Below, piece by piece: positions 7,345 through 14,988 of a DNA stretch of 32,532 nt. Source of the DNA: Microbacterium sp. (lineage in GTDB: Bacteria; Actinomycetota; Actinomycetes; Actinomycetales; Microbacteriaceae); NCBI RefSeq assembly GCF_029263575.1, contig NZ_JAJUFV010000014.1, positions 1 to 32,532 of the forward strand, written 5' to 3'. The position numbers and the translations under genes were made by a program. The notes beneath the pieces were generated by a model. The model saw nothing but the letters and a program-made list of their open reading frames with translations. It searched no databases and was not told the origin of the DNA. The stretch's first letter is position 1. Each line of letters begins with the position of its first letter.

Positions 7345-9057
7345 CTAGCGCGCGCTGACCGTCCCGAAGAGCTTTGCAATGGGCGCGAGCACCAGGGGGC
7401 GCGCTGCGACCCATGCGGCGGCGATGACCACGAGCGATGCGACGAGCATCCAGAATCCGGTCCAGTTGTCGGCGTAGGCGCTCGGGTCCGTCGACCCCTG
7501 CGCGGCATACATGTGGTTCAGATTGCGTAGCGCGCCGGTGGCAAAGACCAGGAACACGTGAATCGCAATGAATACGACGAAGTAGAGCATCACCGGGAAG
7601 TGCACCGCGCGCGCCCACTCGATCGGGTAGATCTTGTTGAGCTTCTCGGCGTTCTTCGGCCACATGCCGCTCATCCGGAAACCGGTGACAGCCGCCAGCG
7701 GCGCTGCGATGAAGATCGTCGTGAAGTACGTGATCTGCTGGATCGAGTTGTAGTTGACCCAGCCGTTCTCGGTCGGCCAGTCGAGCGAGATGTACTGCAG
7801 CACCGCCGAGATCGCGTTGGGGAATACCTCCCAGCTGGTGGGAATCACCCGCATCCACTGCCCGGTCATGAACAGCAGCACGATGAAGACGACGCCATTG
7901 ATCAGCCAGAGAATATCGAGCGCTTGGTGGAACCAGATCGTCAAGCTGACCTTGCCCTTGGCGTTGCCGCGGGGCGTCCAGAATGCGGTCGGACGCTTCT
8001 CGGTGCGGATGCGCAGACCCGAGCGGATGATCAGCACCATCAGGAATACATTGAAGAAATGCTGCCATCCCAGCCATGCAGGGAAGCCGACCGGCGCACC
8101 CTCGGGCAGGTGATATTCGCCCGGGTAGATCGCGAGCCAGTCCTGCAACGGGTCAAGGCTCAGCAGCCAGCGCACGAACAGCACGGCCATCGCGGCCGCG
8201 ACCAGCAGGCCACCTCCGCCGATGATGACAGCCCCCACCCACTGCCCCTTCGTGAACGGACCGATCCGGGCCGGCTCCGGCCTTGGAGCGGGGCGCGTGA
8301 ACGCCGTCTTGCCGGGAAAGACCGTCCGCTGGAACGGCAGAGGTGTGCTGACATCGATGGTCGCGACCGTCGCCGCCGGGATCGCATCGGCATCCGCTGC
8401 CGACTCGGCCGACGCGCTCGCTTCCACAGCGGCGTCGGATGCCCCCGACGGGGCGGCAGCAGACTCCGCAGTCACTGCGACTGCACCGGCCGGAGGCCAC
8501 GGCTCACCGCCAGGCATCCGGGGCAGACCACGGCGCAAAGCCACACCAGATGAAGCGGTGGGAGCGGATGCTTCGCGCTCCGCAGGCTCAACGGGCTTCA
8601 GCTCGCCGACGGCTTCCTCATCGACCGTGCCCGACTCCGGTGCCGCAGCGGCAGTCAATGCCGGGATGCTGGGCGAGGCAGCACTCGGTGTCGCGGCTAC
8701 CACCGATGCTGCGTCCGAAGGAGGCCACGGCTCGCCGCCGGGTGCGCGGGGCAGACCACGACGCAGCGTGACGGTCGACGCCGTCCCGGCGGCATCGGAC
8801 ACTGCAACAGGCTCCGGGCCCGATACCGGCGCGTCGCCCGACACCGATGCGTCGACGGGCTCCGCCGCCGGTGCCGTTGTCGCGGCCTCAACCGTCGTCG
8901 CCGTGGCCACAGCATCCGCAGTTGCAGGTTCCGTGACCGGTGCGGCGGCGGCAGCATCCGTCGTCGCGGATTCCGCGACCTCGATCTCGCCGGCAGGAGG
9001 CCAGGGATCCCCGCCGGCCACACGCGGCAAGCCCTGCCGCAGCATCCGCGTCGCCAT
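7345..9057 (-). CDS. Cytochrome b561/FdhI-like membrane protein with repeated N-terminal motif
   Basis: A 570-residue protein in two parts. Residues 1-265 are Ala/Pro/Glu/Ser-rich and look disordered, but carry three near-identical motifs of the form LRxGLPRxxGGxPWPP at about residues 6-21, 98-113 and 174-189. Residues 270-560 hold about six hydrophobic segments with histidines suited to haem binding (His333, His377, His486, His500), like the di-haem b-type cytochromes of formate dehydrogenases and hydrogenases. It probably passes electrons to or from the quinone pool at the cytoplasmic membrane. It starts 2 bp after etfA, so it is co-transcribed with the ETF genes and may be a membrane partner of ETF. 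That role is inference. Confidence 0.85.
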   Translation of the reverse strand: MATRMLRQGLPRVAGGDPWPPAGEIEVAESATTDAAAAAPVTEPATADAVATATTVEAATTAPAAEPVDASVSGDAPVSGPEPVAVSDAAGTASTVTLRRGLPRAPGGEPWPPSDAASVVAATPSAASPSIPALTAAAAPESGTVDEEAVGELKPVEPAEREASAPTASSGVALRRGLPRMPGGEPWPPAGAVAVTAESAAAPSGASDAAVEASASAESAADADAIPAATVATIDVSTPLPFQRTVFPGKTAFTRPAPRPEPARIGPFTKGQWVGAVIIGGGGLLVAAAMAVLFVRWLLSLDPLQDWLAIYPGEYHLPEGAPVGFPAWLGWQHFFNVFLMVLIIRSGLRIRTEKRPTAFWTPRGNAKGKVSLTIWFHQALDILWLINGVVFIVLLFMTGQWMRVIPTSWEVFPNAISAVLQYISLDWPTENGWVNYNSIQQITYFTTIFIAAPLAAVTGFRMSGMWPKNAEKLNKIYPIEWARAVHFPVMLYFVVFIAIHVFLVFATGALRNLNHMYAAQGSTDPSAYADNWTGFWMLVASLVVIAAAWVAARPLVLAPIAKLFGTVSAR

Positions 9058-9059
9058 AG

Positions 9060-10031
9060 CTAGTTCTTCCGCGCTTCGAGTGCCTCGATCACCTGCGGCA
9101 CGATCGTGAACACGTCGCCGACGATGCCGAAGTCTGCGACGTCGAAGATCGGCGCTTCGCCGTCTTTGTTGATCGCGACGATGTTCTTCGCGGTCTGCAT
9201 GCCGGCTCGGTGCTGAATGGCGCCCGAGATACCCAGCGCGATGTACAGCTGCGGCGATACCGAGACTCCGGTCTGGCCGACCTGGTGTGCGTAGGGGATG
9301 TATCCGGCGTCGACGGCGGCGCGTGACGCGCCCACGGCGGCACCGAGCGCGTCGGCGAGCTGCTCGACGAGCACGAACTTCTCTTTGGAGCCGAGACCGC
9401 GGCCACCAGAGACGACCTTCGCCGCTCCGCGCAGCTCGGGACGCGAGGACTCGACCTCGATGACTTCCACGTCTCCGGCCTTCGCCGCGGCCACACCCGA
9501 CGGCGTTACCTCAAGCGCCTCGACAGTCGGTGACGCGACAGCCTCAGCGCGGACATCCACGGCGCCCTGGCGCACGGTGATCACCGGAGCGCCGAACGTC
9601 GGAGCCGAGTCGACCAGGTAAGCACCGCCGTACACCGAGTGGTGCGCGATGATGCCCTCCTCGTCACGCTCGACACCGATCGCATCGACCAAGAGCGCAA
9701 GCTTCTGCCGTACCGCGAGTCGACCGGCCACGTCACGGCCGGCGATCGAGTTCGACACCAGCACCGCGTCAGGCTGCACCTTCTCGTATGCGGCCTGCGC
9801 AGCATCGACCAGGCCGACGGTCAGCTCACCGGCATCAGCATCAGCGGTCAGCACGACGGATGCCCCGGCCGCAGCGGCGGCATCCACCGCGGCCGTCGAT
9901 CCACCGGGAACCAGCGCGACCGGCGATCCGATCGTCGACGCGGCTCCGATCAGTGCCGCCGTCGACGATGCTGCCTCACCGGCAGGGGTCACATCGACCA
10001 GGACGAGAATCGGCTTCTCGGGGTAGCTCAT
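9060..10031 (-). CDS. etfA: Electron transfer flavoprotein alpha subunit
   Basis: A protein of about 323 residues with the EtfA/FixB layout: an N-terminal alpha/beta domain, and the conserved C-terminal FAD domain with [39 protein letters not shown] and [21 protein letters not shown]. With EtfB it forms the soluble heterodimer that takes electrons from acyl-CoA dehydrogenases, one of which is encoded at 13777-14982. ATG at 10031 is used; a GTG at 10037 that overlaps the etfB stop is an equally possible start. It lies between etfB and the cytochrome b gene in one operon. Confidence 0.97.
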   Translation of the reverse strand: MSYPEKPILVLVDVTPAGEAASSTAALIGAASTIGSPVALVPGGSTAAVDAAAAAGASVVLTADADAGELTVGLVDAAQAAYEKVQPDAVLVSNSIAGRDVAGRLAVRQKLALLVDAIGVERDEEGIIAHHSVYGGAYLVDSAPTFGAPVITVRQGAVDVRAEAVASPTVEALEVTPSGVAAAKAGDVEVIEVESSRPELRGAAKVVSGGRGLGSKEKFVLVEQLADALGAAVGASRAAVDAGYIPYAHQVGQTGVSVSPQLYIALGISGAIQHRAGMQTAKNIVAINKDGEAPIFDVADFGIVGDVFTIVPQVIEALEARKN

Positions 10032-10033
10032 CT

Positions 10034-10810
10034 TCACACCAGCCTGTTCTGCACGAGGTACTCGACCAGCTTCGCCGCAGCGTCGCCTTCGTCTTCGATC
10101 TTGACGCCCGCCGCGCGCGGGGGCTTCTCTGCCACGGCGGTCATGATCGCCCGCGGCGCGAGCGCCGGATCGGCCGAGACACCGAGGTCGTCGAGCGAGA
10201 GAGTCTCCAGCGGCTTCTTCTTCGCCGCCATGATGCCCTTGAAGTTCGGGAAGCGCGCATCGGGAAGCGCCTCGGTGATCGAGATGACCGCGGGGAATGA
10301 AACCGTCACCGACTGCGATCCATCGTCGGCGGCACGGGTGCCGGAGACACCGTCTGCCGTGATCTCGACGGCGCTGAGAGCCGTGGCCTGCGCGTAACCC
10401 AGGTGCTCGGCCAGCATCGCCGGGAGCATGCCACCGGACCCGTCGGTGGAGAGGTTGCCCGTGATGACCAGGTCGGGCTCAGCCCGGCGAATGGCTGCGG
10501 CGAGAACCTCAGCGGTCAGGCCCAGATCGGCGCCGGCGAGCTGCTCGTCGACGACGTGCACGGCCGATGCCGCGCCGATCGCGAGCGCGCGGCGAATCGA
10601 TGCTGTCGACGACTCGGGCGCCATGGCCAGTGCGACGACCTCGACATCGTCGGCGGTGCCCGCATAGCTGAGCGCGACTTCCAGCGCACGCTCGGTGATC
10701 TCATCCAAGACCACGTCGCCAGCACCGCGATCAGCCAACCCAGTCTCCAGGTTCAGCTTTCGATCGCCATAGGTGTCAGGCACCTCTTTGACAAGAACGA
10801 AAATCTTCAT
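10034..10810 (-). CDS. etfB: Electron transfer flavoprotein beta subunit
   Basis: A 258-residue EtfB/FixA homologue of normal length. It begins [19 protein letters not shown], has the AMP-binding-type segment [27 protein letters not shown], and the late loop [25 protein letters not shown] typical of ETF beta. It pairs with EtfA in cytosolic electron transfer from acyl-CoA dehydrogenases. The ATG has GAGGAG about 7 bp upstream. It is first in the etfB-etfA-cytochrome b operon, transcribed away from a MarR regulator, with a TGTATACA palindrome between the two. Confidence 0.97.
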   Translation of the reverse strand: MKIFVLVKEVPDTYGDRKLNLETGLADRGAGDVVLDEITERALEVALSYAGTADDVEVVALAMAPESSTASIRRALAIGAASAVHVVDEQLAGADLGLTAEVLAAAIRRAEPDLVITGNLSTDGSGGMLPAMLAEHLGYAQATALSAVEITADGVSGTRAADDGSQSVTVSFPAVISITEALPDARFPNFKGIMAAKKKPLETLSLDDLGVSADPALAPRAIMTAVAEKPPRAAGVKIEDEGDAAAKLVEYLVQNRLV

Positions 10811-10909
10811 CGAACGCTCCTCACGACAGGGCCGAGTCTATCTGTAACCGGGTGAATGTAGCCAAACTGAGCGGCTTCCTCCGATTCCGCCCGGGCAAAC
10901 GACCCCTAA

Positions 10910-10917
10910 TGTATACA
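10910..10917. promoter_or_regulatory. TGTATACA palindrome between etfB and the marR-type gene
   Basis: A perfect 8-bp palindrome inside an AT-rich patch (AATGTATACAAA) about 100 bp upstream of etfB and 49 bp upstream of the divergent MarR start. It may be an operator or part of a promoter; MarR and GntR proteins bind sites of this look. Too short to be sure. Confidence 0.35.
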
Positions 10918-10965
10918 AACTCCACAATTCCTGGAGACCTGACGCGCACCCAGTAGCGTAGAGTC

Positions 10966-11502
10966 GTGCCCCGTCCACGACCCCTGCCGATCGATCCACT
11001 CGCCGAGGCGAAGCGCCAATGGCTGGCACACGGGTGGACTGACGCGGCCGACGGCATGGCCGTGGTGACGTCCATTATGCGCGCGCAGCAACTGCTGCTT
11101 TCCCGAGTGGATACAACGCTCAAGCCGTTCGGCCTCTCCTTCGCGCGATACGAAGTTCTTCGACTCCTGGCGTTCAGCCGCGCCGGAAGCCTGCCGTTGT
11201 CGAGCGTGGTCGCGCGTCTGCAGGTGCATCCGACCACCGTCACGAGCACGGCGGAGCGCCTGGTGCGCGACGGCCTCATCGTGCGCGAACCGCATCCGCA
11301 CGACGGCCGCGCGGCGATGCTCACGCTCACCGCCAGCGGCCGTGACCTCGCTGATCGCGCCACGGCAGCGCTCAATACCGAGGTCTTCGCGAGCCCGGGG
11401 CTCTCCTCCGACGATGCGGCCGATCTCGTGGGTATCGTCGCGCGTCTGCGCAAGAACGCCGGGGACTTCACCGACCCCCGGCCACAGCCCGATCCGCTCT
11501 GA
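10966..11502 (+). CDS. MarR-family transcriptional regulator
   Basis: A 178-residue protein with a MarR winged helix in the middle: LSFARYEVLRLLAFS, recognition-helix region LSSVVARLQVHPTTVTSTAERLVRDGLI, and wing REPHPHDGRAAMLTLTASG. N- and C-terminal helices would form the dimer interface. The family binds palindromes and usually releases DNA on binding a small phenolic or acyl-CoA ligand. The start is a GTG with TAGCGT/TAGAGT just ahead and no Shine-Dalgarno sequence, which suggests a leaderless message. It is divergent to etfB and overlaps the next gene (TGATG), so it may control etfB, itself, or both; this is not shown by sequence alone. Confidence 0.92.
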   Translation: MPRPRPLPIDPLAEAKRQWLAHGWTDAADGMAVVTSIMRAQQLLLSRVDTTLKPFGLSFARYEVLRLLAFSRAGSLPLSSVVARLQVHPTTVTSTAERLVRDGLIVREPHPHDGRAAMLTLTASGRDLADRATAALNTEVFASPGLSSDDAADLVGIVARLRKNAGDFTDPRPQPDPL

Positions 11503-11951
11503 TGGCCAAGTTCGTCCTCGAGCGCGTGATCCGCGCGACGCCTGGCGCCGTGTTCGCAGCCTCGCTCGATCCGGCCCTGCACGTCGAGTCCATGGCGCGC
11601 TACGGCGAGACGATGGCCGCCGGACCCGCGGGCGGCTCGTTCACGGAGGGCTCGACCGTGACCTGGCGTGCACGTCATTTCGGCGTCCCCTTCCATCTCA
11701 CTTCGCGCGTCTACGCCATCGACCCTCCGCACCGGTTCTGTGATCAGCAGATTCACGGTCCGTTCAGGAACTTCCTTCACGTGCACGAGTTCGAGCCGCA
11801 TGCAGAAGGCACGTTGATGCGTGACACCATCACGTTCCGCTCACCGTTCGGACCGATCGGGACCGTTGTCGACCGCCTCGTCATGCGCGCCTACCTACGC
11901 CGCCTCATCACCCAGCGCAACACCGTGCTGGCCGTTTCGGTGGAGCGCTGA
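11502..11951 (+). CDS. SRPBCC (START/Bet v1-like) family protein
   Basis: A 149-residue single-domain SRPBCC protein. It opens with VLERVIRATPGAVFAASLDPALHVESM, has the strand-turn DPPHRFCDQQIHGPFRNFLHVHEFEP and closes with a long helix after FRSPFGPIGTVVDRLVM. This is the polyketide cyclase/dehydrase-like pattern, a fold that binds hydrophobic ligands; no function is fixed. Its ATG shares one base with the TGA of the MarR gene, so both are co-expressed and it may act on the regulator's ligand class. It ends 27 bp from the convergent enoyl-CoA hydratase gene. Confidence 0.85.
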   Translation: MAKFVLERVIRATPGAVFAASLDPALHVESMARYGETMAAGPAGGSFTEGSTVTWRARHFGVPFHLTSRVYAIDPPHRFCDQQIHGPFRNFLHVHEFEPHAEGTLMRDTITFRSPFGPIGTVVDRLVMRAYLRRLITQRNTVLAVSVER

Positions 11952-11978
11952 CGACTCCCTCTGCGCGGTCGCCTCGCA

Positions 11979-12755
11979 TCAGCGGTGGGTGAAGTCGGGT
12001 GCCCGTTTCTCCGAGAACGCGGCCATGCCCTCTTTCTGGTCCGCTGTGTCGAAGAGCGCCGTGAAGGCGTCCTTCTCCACAGCGAGGCCTTCGGCAAGCG
12101 GCGTCTCCATTGCGGCATCCAGCGTCGCCTTCGCGGCGTACAGAGAGGGCAACGACTTCGAGGCGATGGTCTCGGCCAGCGTCGTCGCCTCGTCCAGCAG
12201 AGCGGATGCCTCGACCACCCGAGATACGAGCCCGGAGCGCTCTGCTTCTGCGGCATCCATCATGCGGCCAGAGAGAATGAGCTCCGTGGCCTTGTAGTAC
12301 CCGACCGCCCGGACGAGGCGCTGCGTGCCGCCCATTCCCGGAATCACGCCGAGATTGATCTCCGGCTGTCCGAACCTCGCCGTGTCGGCGGCGAGGATGA
12401 TGTCGCACATCATCGCCAGCTCGCATCCGCCGCCCAACGCGAAGCCACTGACTGCGGCGATCACGGGCGTGCGAACGGCGGCGAAGTCACGCCACTCGCC
12501 GAAATGATCGGTGTCGCGCATATCGGCCGCGGACATCGACTGCATCTCTTTGATGTCCGCGCCCGCGGCGAAGGCCTTCTCCGAACCGGTGACGACGATC
12601 GCGCCGACACCCTCATCGGCGTCGAAGGCGACAGCTGCGGCCGTGACTTCCTGCGCGACGCGCGAGTTCAGCGCGTTCAGCGCCTGTGGTCGGTTCAGGG
12701 TGATCCAACCGACGCGGCCGCGCTGCTCAACCAGGATCGTCTCGTACTCGGTCAT
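11979..12755 (-). CDS. Enoyl-CoA hydratase/isomerase (crotonase) family
   Basis: A 258-residue crotonase-fold enzyme of normal length. Oxyanion-hole segments are [10 protein letters not shown] and [13 protein letters not shown], and both catalytic glutamates of true hydratases are present, in [11 protein letters not shown] and [19 protein letters not shown]. It adds water across a 2-enoyl-CoA in the cytosol. Next to mmsB and mmsA, methacrylyl-CoA hydration in valine breakdown is likely, but a general beta-oxidation role cannot be excluded. The ATG at 12755 is preferred over the longer frame because GAGGAG lies about 7 bp upstream, and the extension would run into the nested inverted repeat at 12799-12883. 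It is the last gene of the mms group. Confidence 0.95.
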   Translation of the reverse strand: MTEYETILVEQRGRVGWITLNRPQALNALNSRVAQEVTAAAVAFDADEGVGAIVVTGSEKAFAAGADIKEMQSMSAADMRDTDHFGEWRDFAAVRTPVIAAVSGFALGGGCELAMMCDIILAADTARFGQPEINLGVIPGMGGTQRLVRAVGYYKATELILSGRMMDAAEAERSGLVSRVVEASALLDEATTLAETIASKSLPSLYAAKATLDAAMETPLAEGLAVEKDAFTALFDTADQKEGMAAFSEKRAPDFTHR

Positions 12756-12798
12756 CGATAACTCCTCACGTTTGGCTACGGTCTGCCGGACAACCGAC

Positions 12799-12883
12799 GT
12801 CCCGATCTGCGGAGCCTGTCCCGATCTGCTGAGGTTTCTGCGAGATTGCTCAGCAGATCGGGACAATGTCCGCAGATCGGGAC
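12799..12883. repeat. Doubly nested inverted repeat, 31-bp interrupted stem
   Basis: Outer arms GTCCCGATCTGCGGA (12799-12813) and its complement (12869-12883) pair over 15 bp. Inner arms GTCCCGATCTGCTGAG (12818-12833) and complement (12849-12864) pair over 16 bp. They are separated by 4-nt linkers (GCCT and AATG) around a 15-nt loop. The outer and inner arms are themselves almost the same sequence, so there are four copies of one unit. It begins 9 bp after the mmsB stop codon and lacks a U-run. It could be a REP-like mobile palindrome, an mRNA-stabilising hairpin or an attenuator before the hydratase gene. Confidence 0.9.
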
Positions 12884-12892
12884 ACGCGAGTC

Positions 12893-13780
12893 TCACACTC
12901 CCCCCTCGCGGATGTCGGTGATGATGCCGGAGAAGTCGCGTCCGGCACCATCACCAGCGGCGAACGCCGCATACAGCTGCTGGGCGAGTCGCCCCATCTG
13001 GGCGTCGGTCGACGTCTGCTCGATCGCCTGCAGGGCGAGGCCGAGGTCCTTGGCCATGAGGGCCCCGGCGAACCCGGGCTGATAGTCGCGGTTGGCGGGG
13101 CTGGTCGGCACGGGCCCCGGCACCGGGCAATTCGTCGTCAGCGCCCAGCATTGGCCCGAGGCGTTCGCGGTGACGTCGTACAACGCCTGGTGCGACAGCC
13201 CGAGGCGCTCCCCCAATACGAACGCCTCGGCGACAGCGATCTGCGACACCGCCAGCACCATGTTGTTGCAGACCTTCGCAGCCTGTCCGAGCCCCGGTCC
13301 TCCGCAGTGCACGATGCGTCCGCCCATCACCTCCAACAGGGGCAGCGCGGCCGCGAAGTCGTCGTCGACGCCGCCGACCATGAATGCCAGAGTGCCGTTC
13401 TCGGCGCCGACCACGCCGCCGGAGACCGGAGCATCCACGTTGCGATGCCCCGCCGCGACAGCAAGCTCATGCGCGGCCTGCGCCTCGTCGACCGCGATTG
13501 TCGACGACTCGATGAACAGCGTTCCCGGCTGCGCGGCTGCCAGGAGCTCACTCTCGTACGCCTGCAGCACGTGCCGCCCAGCGGGGAACATCGTGATGAC
13601 GACATCGGCGGATGCCGCGGCATCCGCCCCGCTCGCGGCGATCGGGATGCCCGCAGAACGAGCTGCCTCGACGGCCGCGGGCGAGAGGTCGAAGCCGTGC
13701 ACGTCGTGCCCGGCCTTGACCAGGTTGACGGCCATGGGCAGCCCCATATGCCCGAGACCGAGAAAAGCGATTCGACTCAT
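12893..13780 (-). CDS. mmsB: 3-hydroxyisobutyrate dehydrogenase
   Basis: A 295-residue beta-hydroxyacid dehydrogenase. The N-terminal NAD motif [18 protein letters not shown], the substrate loop [22 protein letters not shown], and [12 protein letters not shown] with the catalytic Lys169 are all present. It oxidises 3-hydroxyisobutyrate to methylmalonate semialdehyde in valine breakdown, which the neighbouring MmsA then takes to propionyl-CoA. Its ATG overlaps the TGA of the acyl-CoA dehydrogenase gene (ATGA). A related acid such as tartronate semialdehyde is possible in this family, but the neighbours point to the valine route. Confidence 0.95.
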   Translation of the reverse strand: MSRIAFLGLGHMGLPMAVNLVKAGHDVHGFDLSPAAVEAARSAGIPIAASGADAAASADVVITMFPAGRHVLQAYESELLAAAQPGTLFIESSTIAVDEAQAAHELAVAAGHRNVDAPVSGGVVGAENGTLAFMVGGVDDDFAAALPLLEVMGGRIVHCGGPGLGQAAKVCNNMVLAVSQIAVAEAFVLGERLGLSHQALYDVTANASGQCWALTTNCPVPGPVPTSPANRDYQPGFAGALMAKDLGLALQAIEQTSTDAQMGRLAQQLYAAFAAGDGAGRDFSGIITDIREGGV

Positions 13781-14982
13781 GATGCCCTCCGCATCGACGC
13801 CGACCCGGCCGGTCGCAGCATCTCGCGACCGACGATCAGGCGCATGATCTCGTTCGTGCCCTCCAGGATCTGGTGCACCCGCAGGTCACGCACGACCTTC
13901 TCGATGCCGTAGTCCTGCAGGTATCCGTATCCGCCGTGCAGCTGAAGAGCCTGGTTGGCGACGTCGAATCCGGCATCCGTCGCGAAGCGCTTCGCCATGG
14001 CGCAGCGGATCGTGGCATCCGGATCGTGCTCATCCACGGCTTCGGCGCCATCGCGCACCATGAGCCGCGCGGCTTGCAACTGCGTGCGCATGTCGGCGAT
14101 CGTGAACAGGATCGACTGCTTCTCCGCCAGCGGCTCGCCGAACGCGACACGCTCGTGCACGTACTGCACAGCGCGATCCAGCGCCCACTGCGCACCGCCC
14201 AGCGAGCAGGCCGCGACGTTGAGCCGGCCGCCGTTGAGCGCCGACATCGCAATCGCGAAGCCCTGTCCCTCGGCCCCGAGCATGGCGGCTGCCGGCACGC
14301 GTACGCCATCGAGAATCACCTGCCTGGTGGGCTGGGCGTGCCAGCCCATTTTCTTCTCGAGCGTCCCGAAGCTCAGCCCTTCCGACCCAGCGGGAACGAG
14401 GAATGCACTGATCCCGCGAGCCCCGCCACCGGTCCCTGAGCCTGTCGAAGGGTCGCCGGTGCGCGCCATGACCACATAGACGCCGGCTTCACCGGCGCCC
14501 GAGATAAACTGCTTCACGCCCGTCAGCACGTAACTCTCGCCGTCGAGCACGGCGCTGGTGGCGATGGCTGCGGCGTCAGAGCCCGCACCGGGTTCGGTCA
14601 GGCAGTAGCTGCCGAACTCGGTCATCGCGGTCAGCTTCGGAAGCCACTGCGACCGCTGCGCATCGTCGCCGTAGGTATCGATCATCCAGGCGACCATGTT
14701 ATGGATCGAGATGTACGAGGCGATCGTCGGGTCGCCCTTGGCGAGCTCTTCGAAGATCGCGACGGTGTCAGTGCGCGAGAGTCCTGTGCCGCCGGATTCT
14801 TCACGCACATAAATGCCGCCCAGGCCCAGATCGCCGCCGCGCTGCAGTGCCTCGCGGGGAAAGAGATGTTTCTCGTCGCGCTCGATGGCGAACGGTGCGA
14901 GCTCGCTTTCGGCGTATTCGCGGACCGCGCCGAGAATCGCCTCGCGCTCTTCAGAGGTGGTGAACGTCGTCGTCATGGTCAT
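13777..14982 (-). CDS. Acyl-CoA dehydrogenase, isobutyryl-CoA dehydrogenase-like
   Basis: A 401-residue acyl-CoA dehydrogenase. FAD-binding YCLTEPGAGSDAAA, GVKQFISGAGEAGVYVV, and LHGGYGYLQDYGIEKVVRDLRVHQILEGTNEIMR with the catalytic Glu of the EGTNE motif are all seen. The order mmsA, this gene, mmsB supports oxidation of isobutyryl-CoA to methacrylyl-CoA; electrons would pass to ETF, encoded at 9060-10810. Residues about 176-187 (GDPSTGSGTGGG) form an extra low-complexity loop encoded by a REP-like DNA repeat (14434-14452) that fits in frame. It starts 6 bp after the mmsA stop; an internal ATG two codons in is an alternative start. Confidence 0.94.
   Translation of the reverse strand: MTMTTTFTTSEEREAILGAVREYAESELAPFAIERDEKHLFPREALQRGGDLGLGGIYVREESGGTGLSRTDTVAIFEELAKGDPTIASYISIHNMVAWMIDTYGDDAQRSQWLPKLTAMTEFGSYCLTEPGAGSDAAAIATSAVLDGESYVLTGVKQFISGAGEAGVYVVMARTGDPSTGSGTGGGARGISAFLVPAGSEGLSFGTLEKKMGWHAQPTRQVILDGVRVPAAAMLGAEGQGFAIAMSALNGGRLNVAACSLGGAQWALDRAVQYVHERVAFGEPLAEKQSILFTIADMRTQLQAARLMVRDGAEAVDEHDPDATIRCAMAKRFATDAGFDVANQALQLHGGYGYLQDYGIEKVVRDLRVHQILEGTNEIMRLIVGREMLRPAGSASMRRAS
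14434..14452. repeat. REP-like repeat CCCTGAGCCTGTCGAAGGG inside the dehydrogenase gene
   Basis: A 19-bp imperfect palindrome of a type I recall as dispersed in many high-GC genomes (CCCTTCGACAGGCTCAGGG on the other strand). Here it sits within coding sequence and is translated as part of DPSTGSGTG without breaking the frame. A genome-wide count would confirm that it is a repeat family. Confidence 0.6.
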
Positions 14983-14988
14983 CAGCTG

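Noticed and set aside
12799..12883. CRISPR-like repeat
   Set aside because: Four similar units exist, but as paired inverted copies without spacers of constant size and without cas genes.
12756..12896. N-terminal extension of the enoyl-CoA hydratase
   Set aside because: It would translate through the nested palindrome. A strong ribosome binding site precedes the ATG at 12755, and crotonases start there.
12866..13912. 348-codon open frame on the plus strand
   Set aside because: It is antisense to mmsB and shows no protein family pattern.
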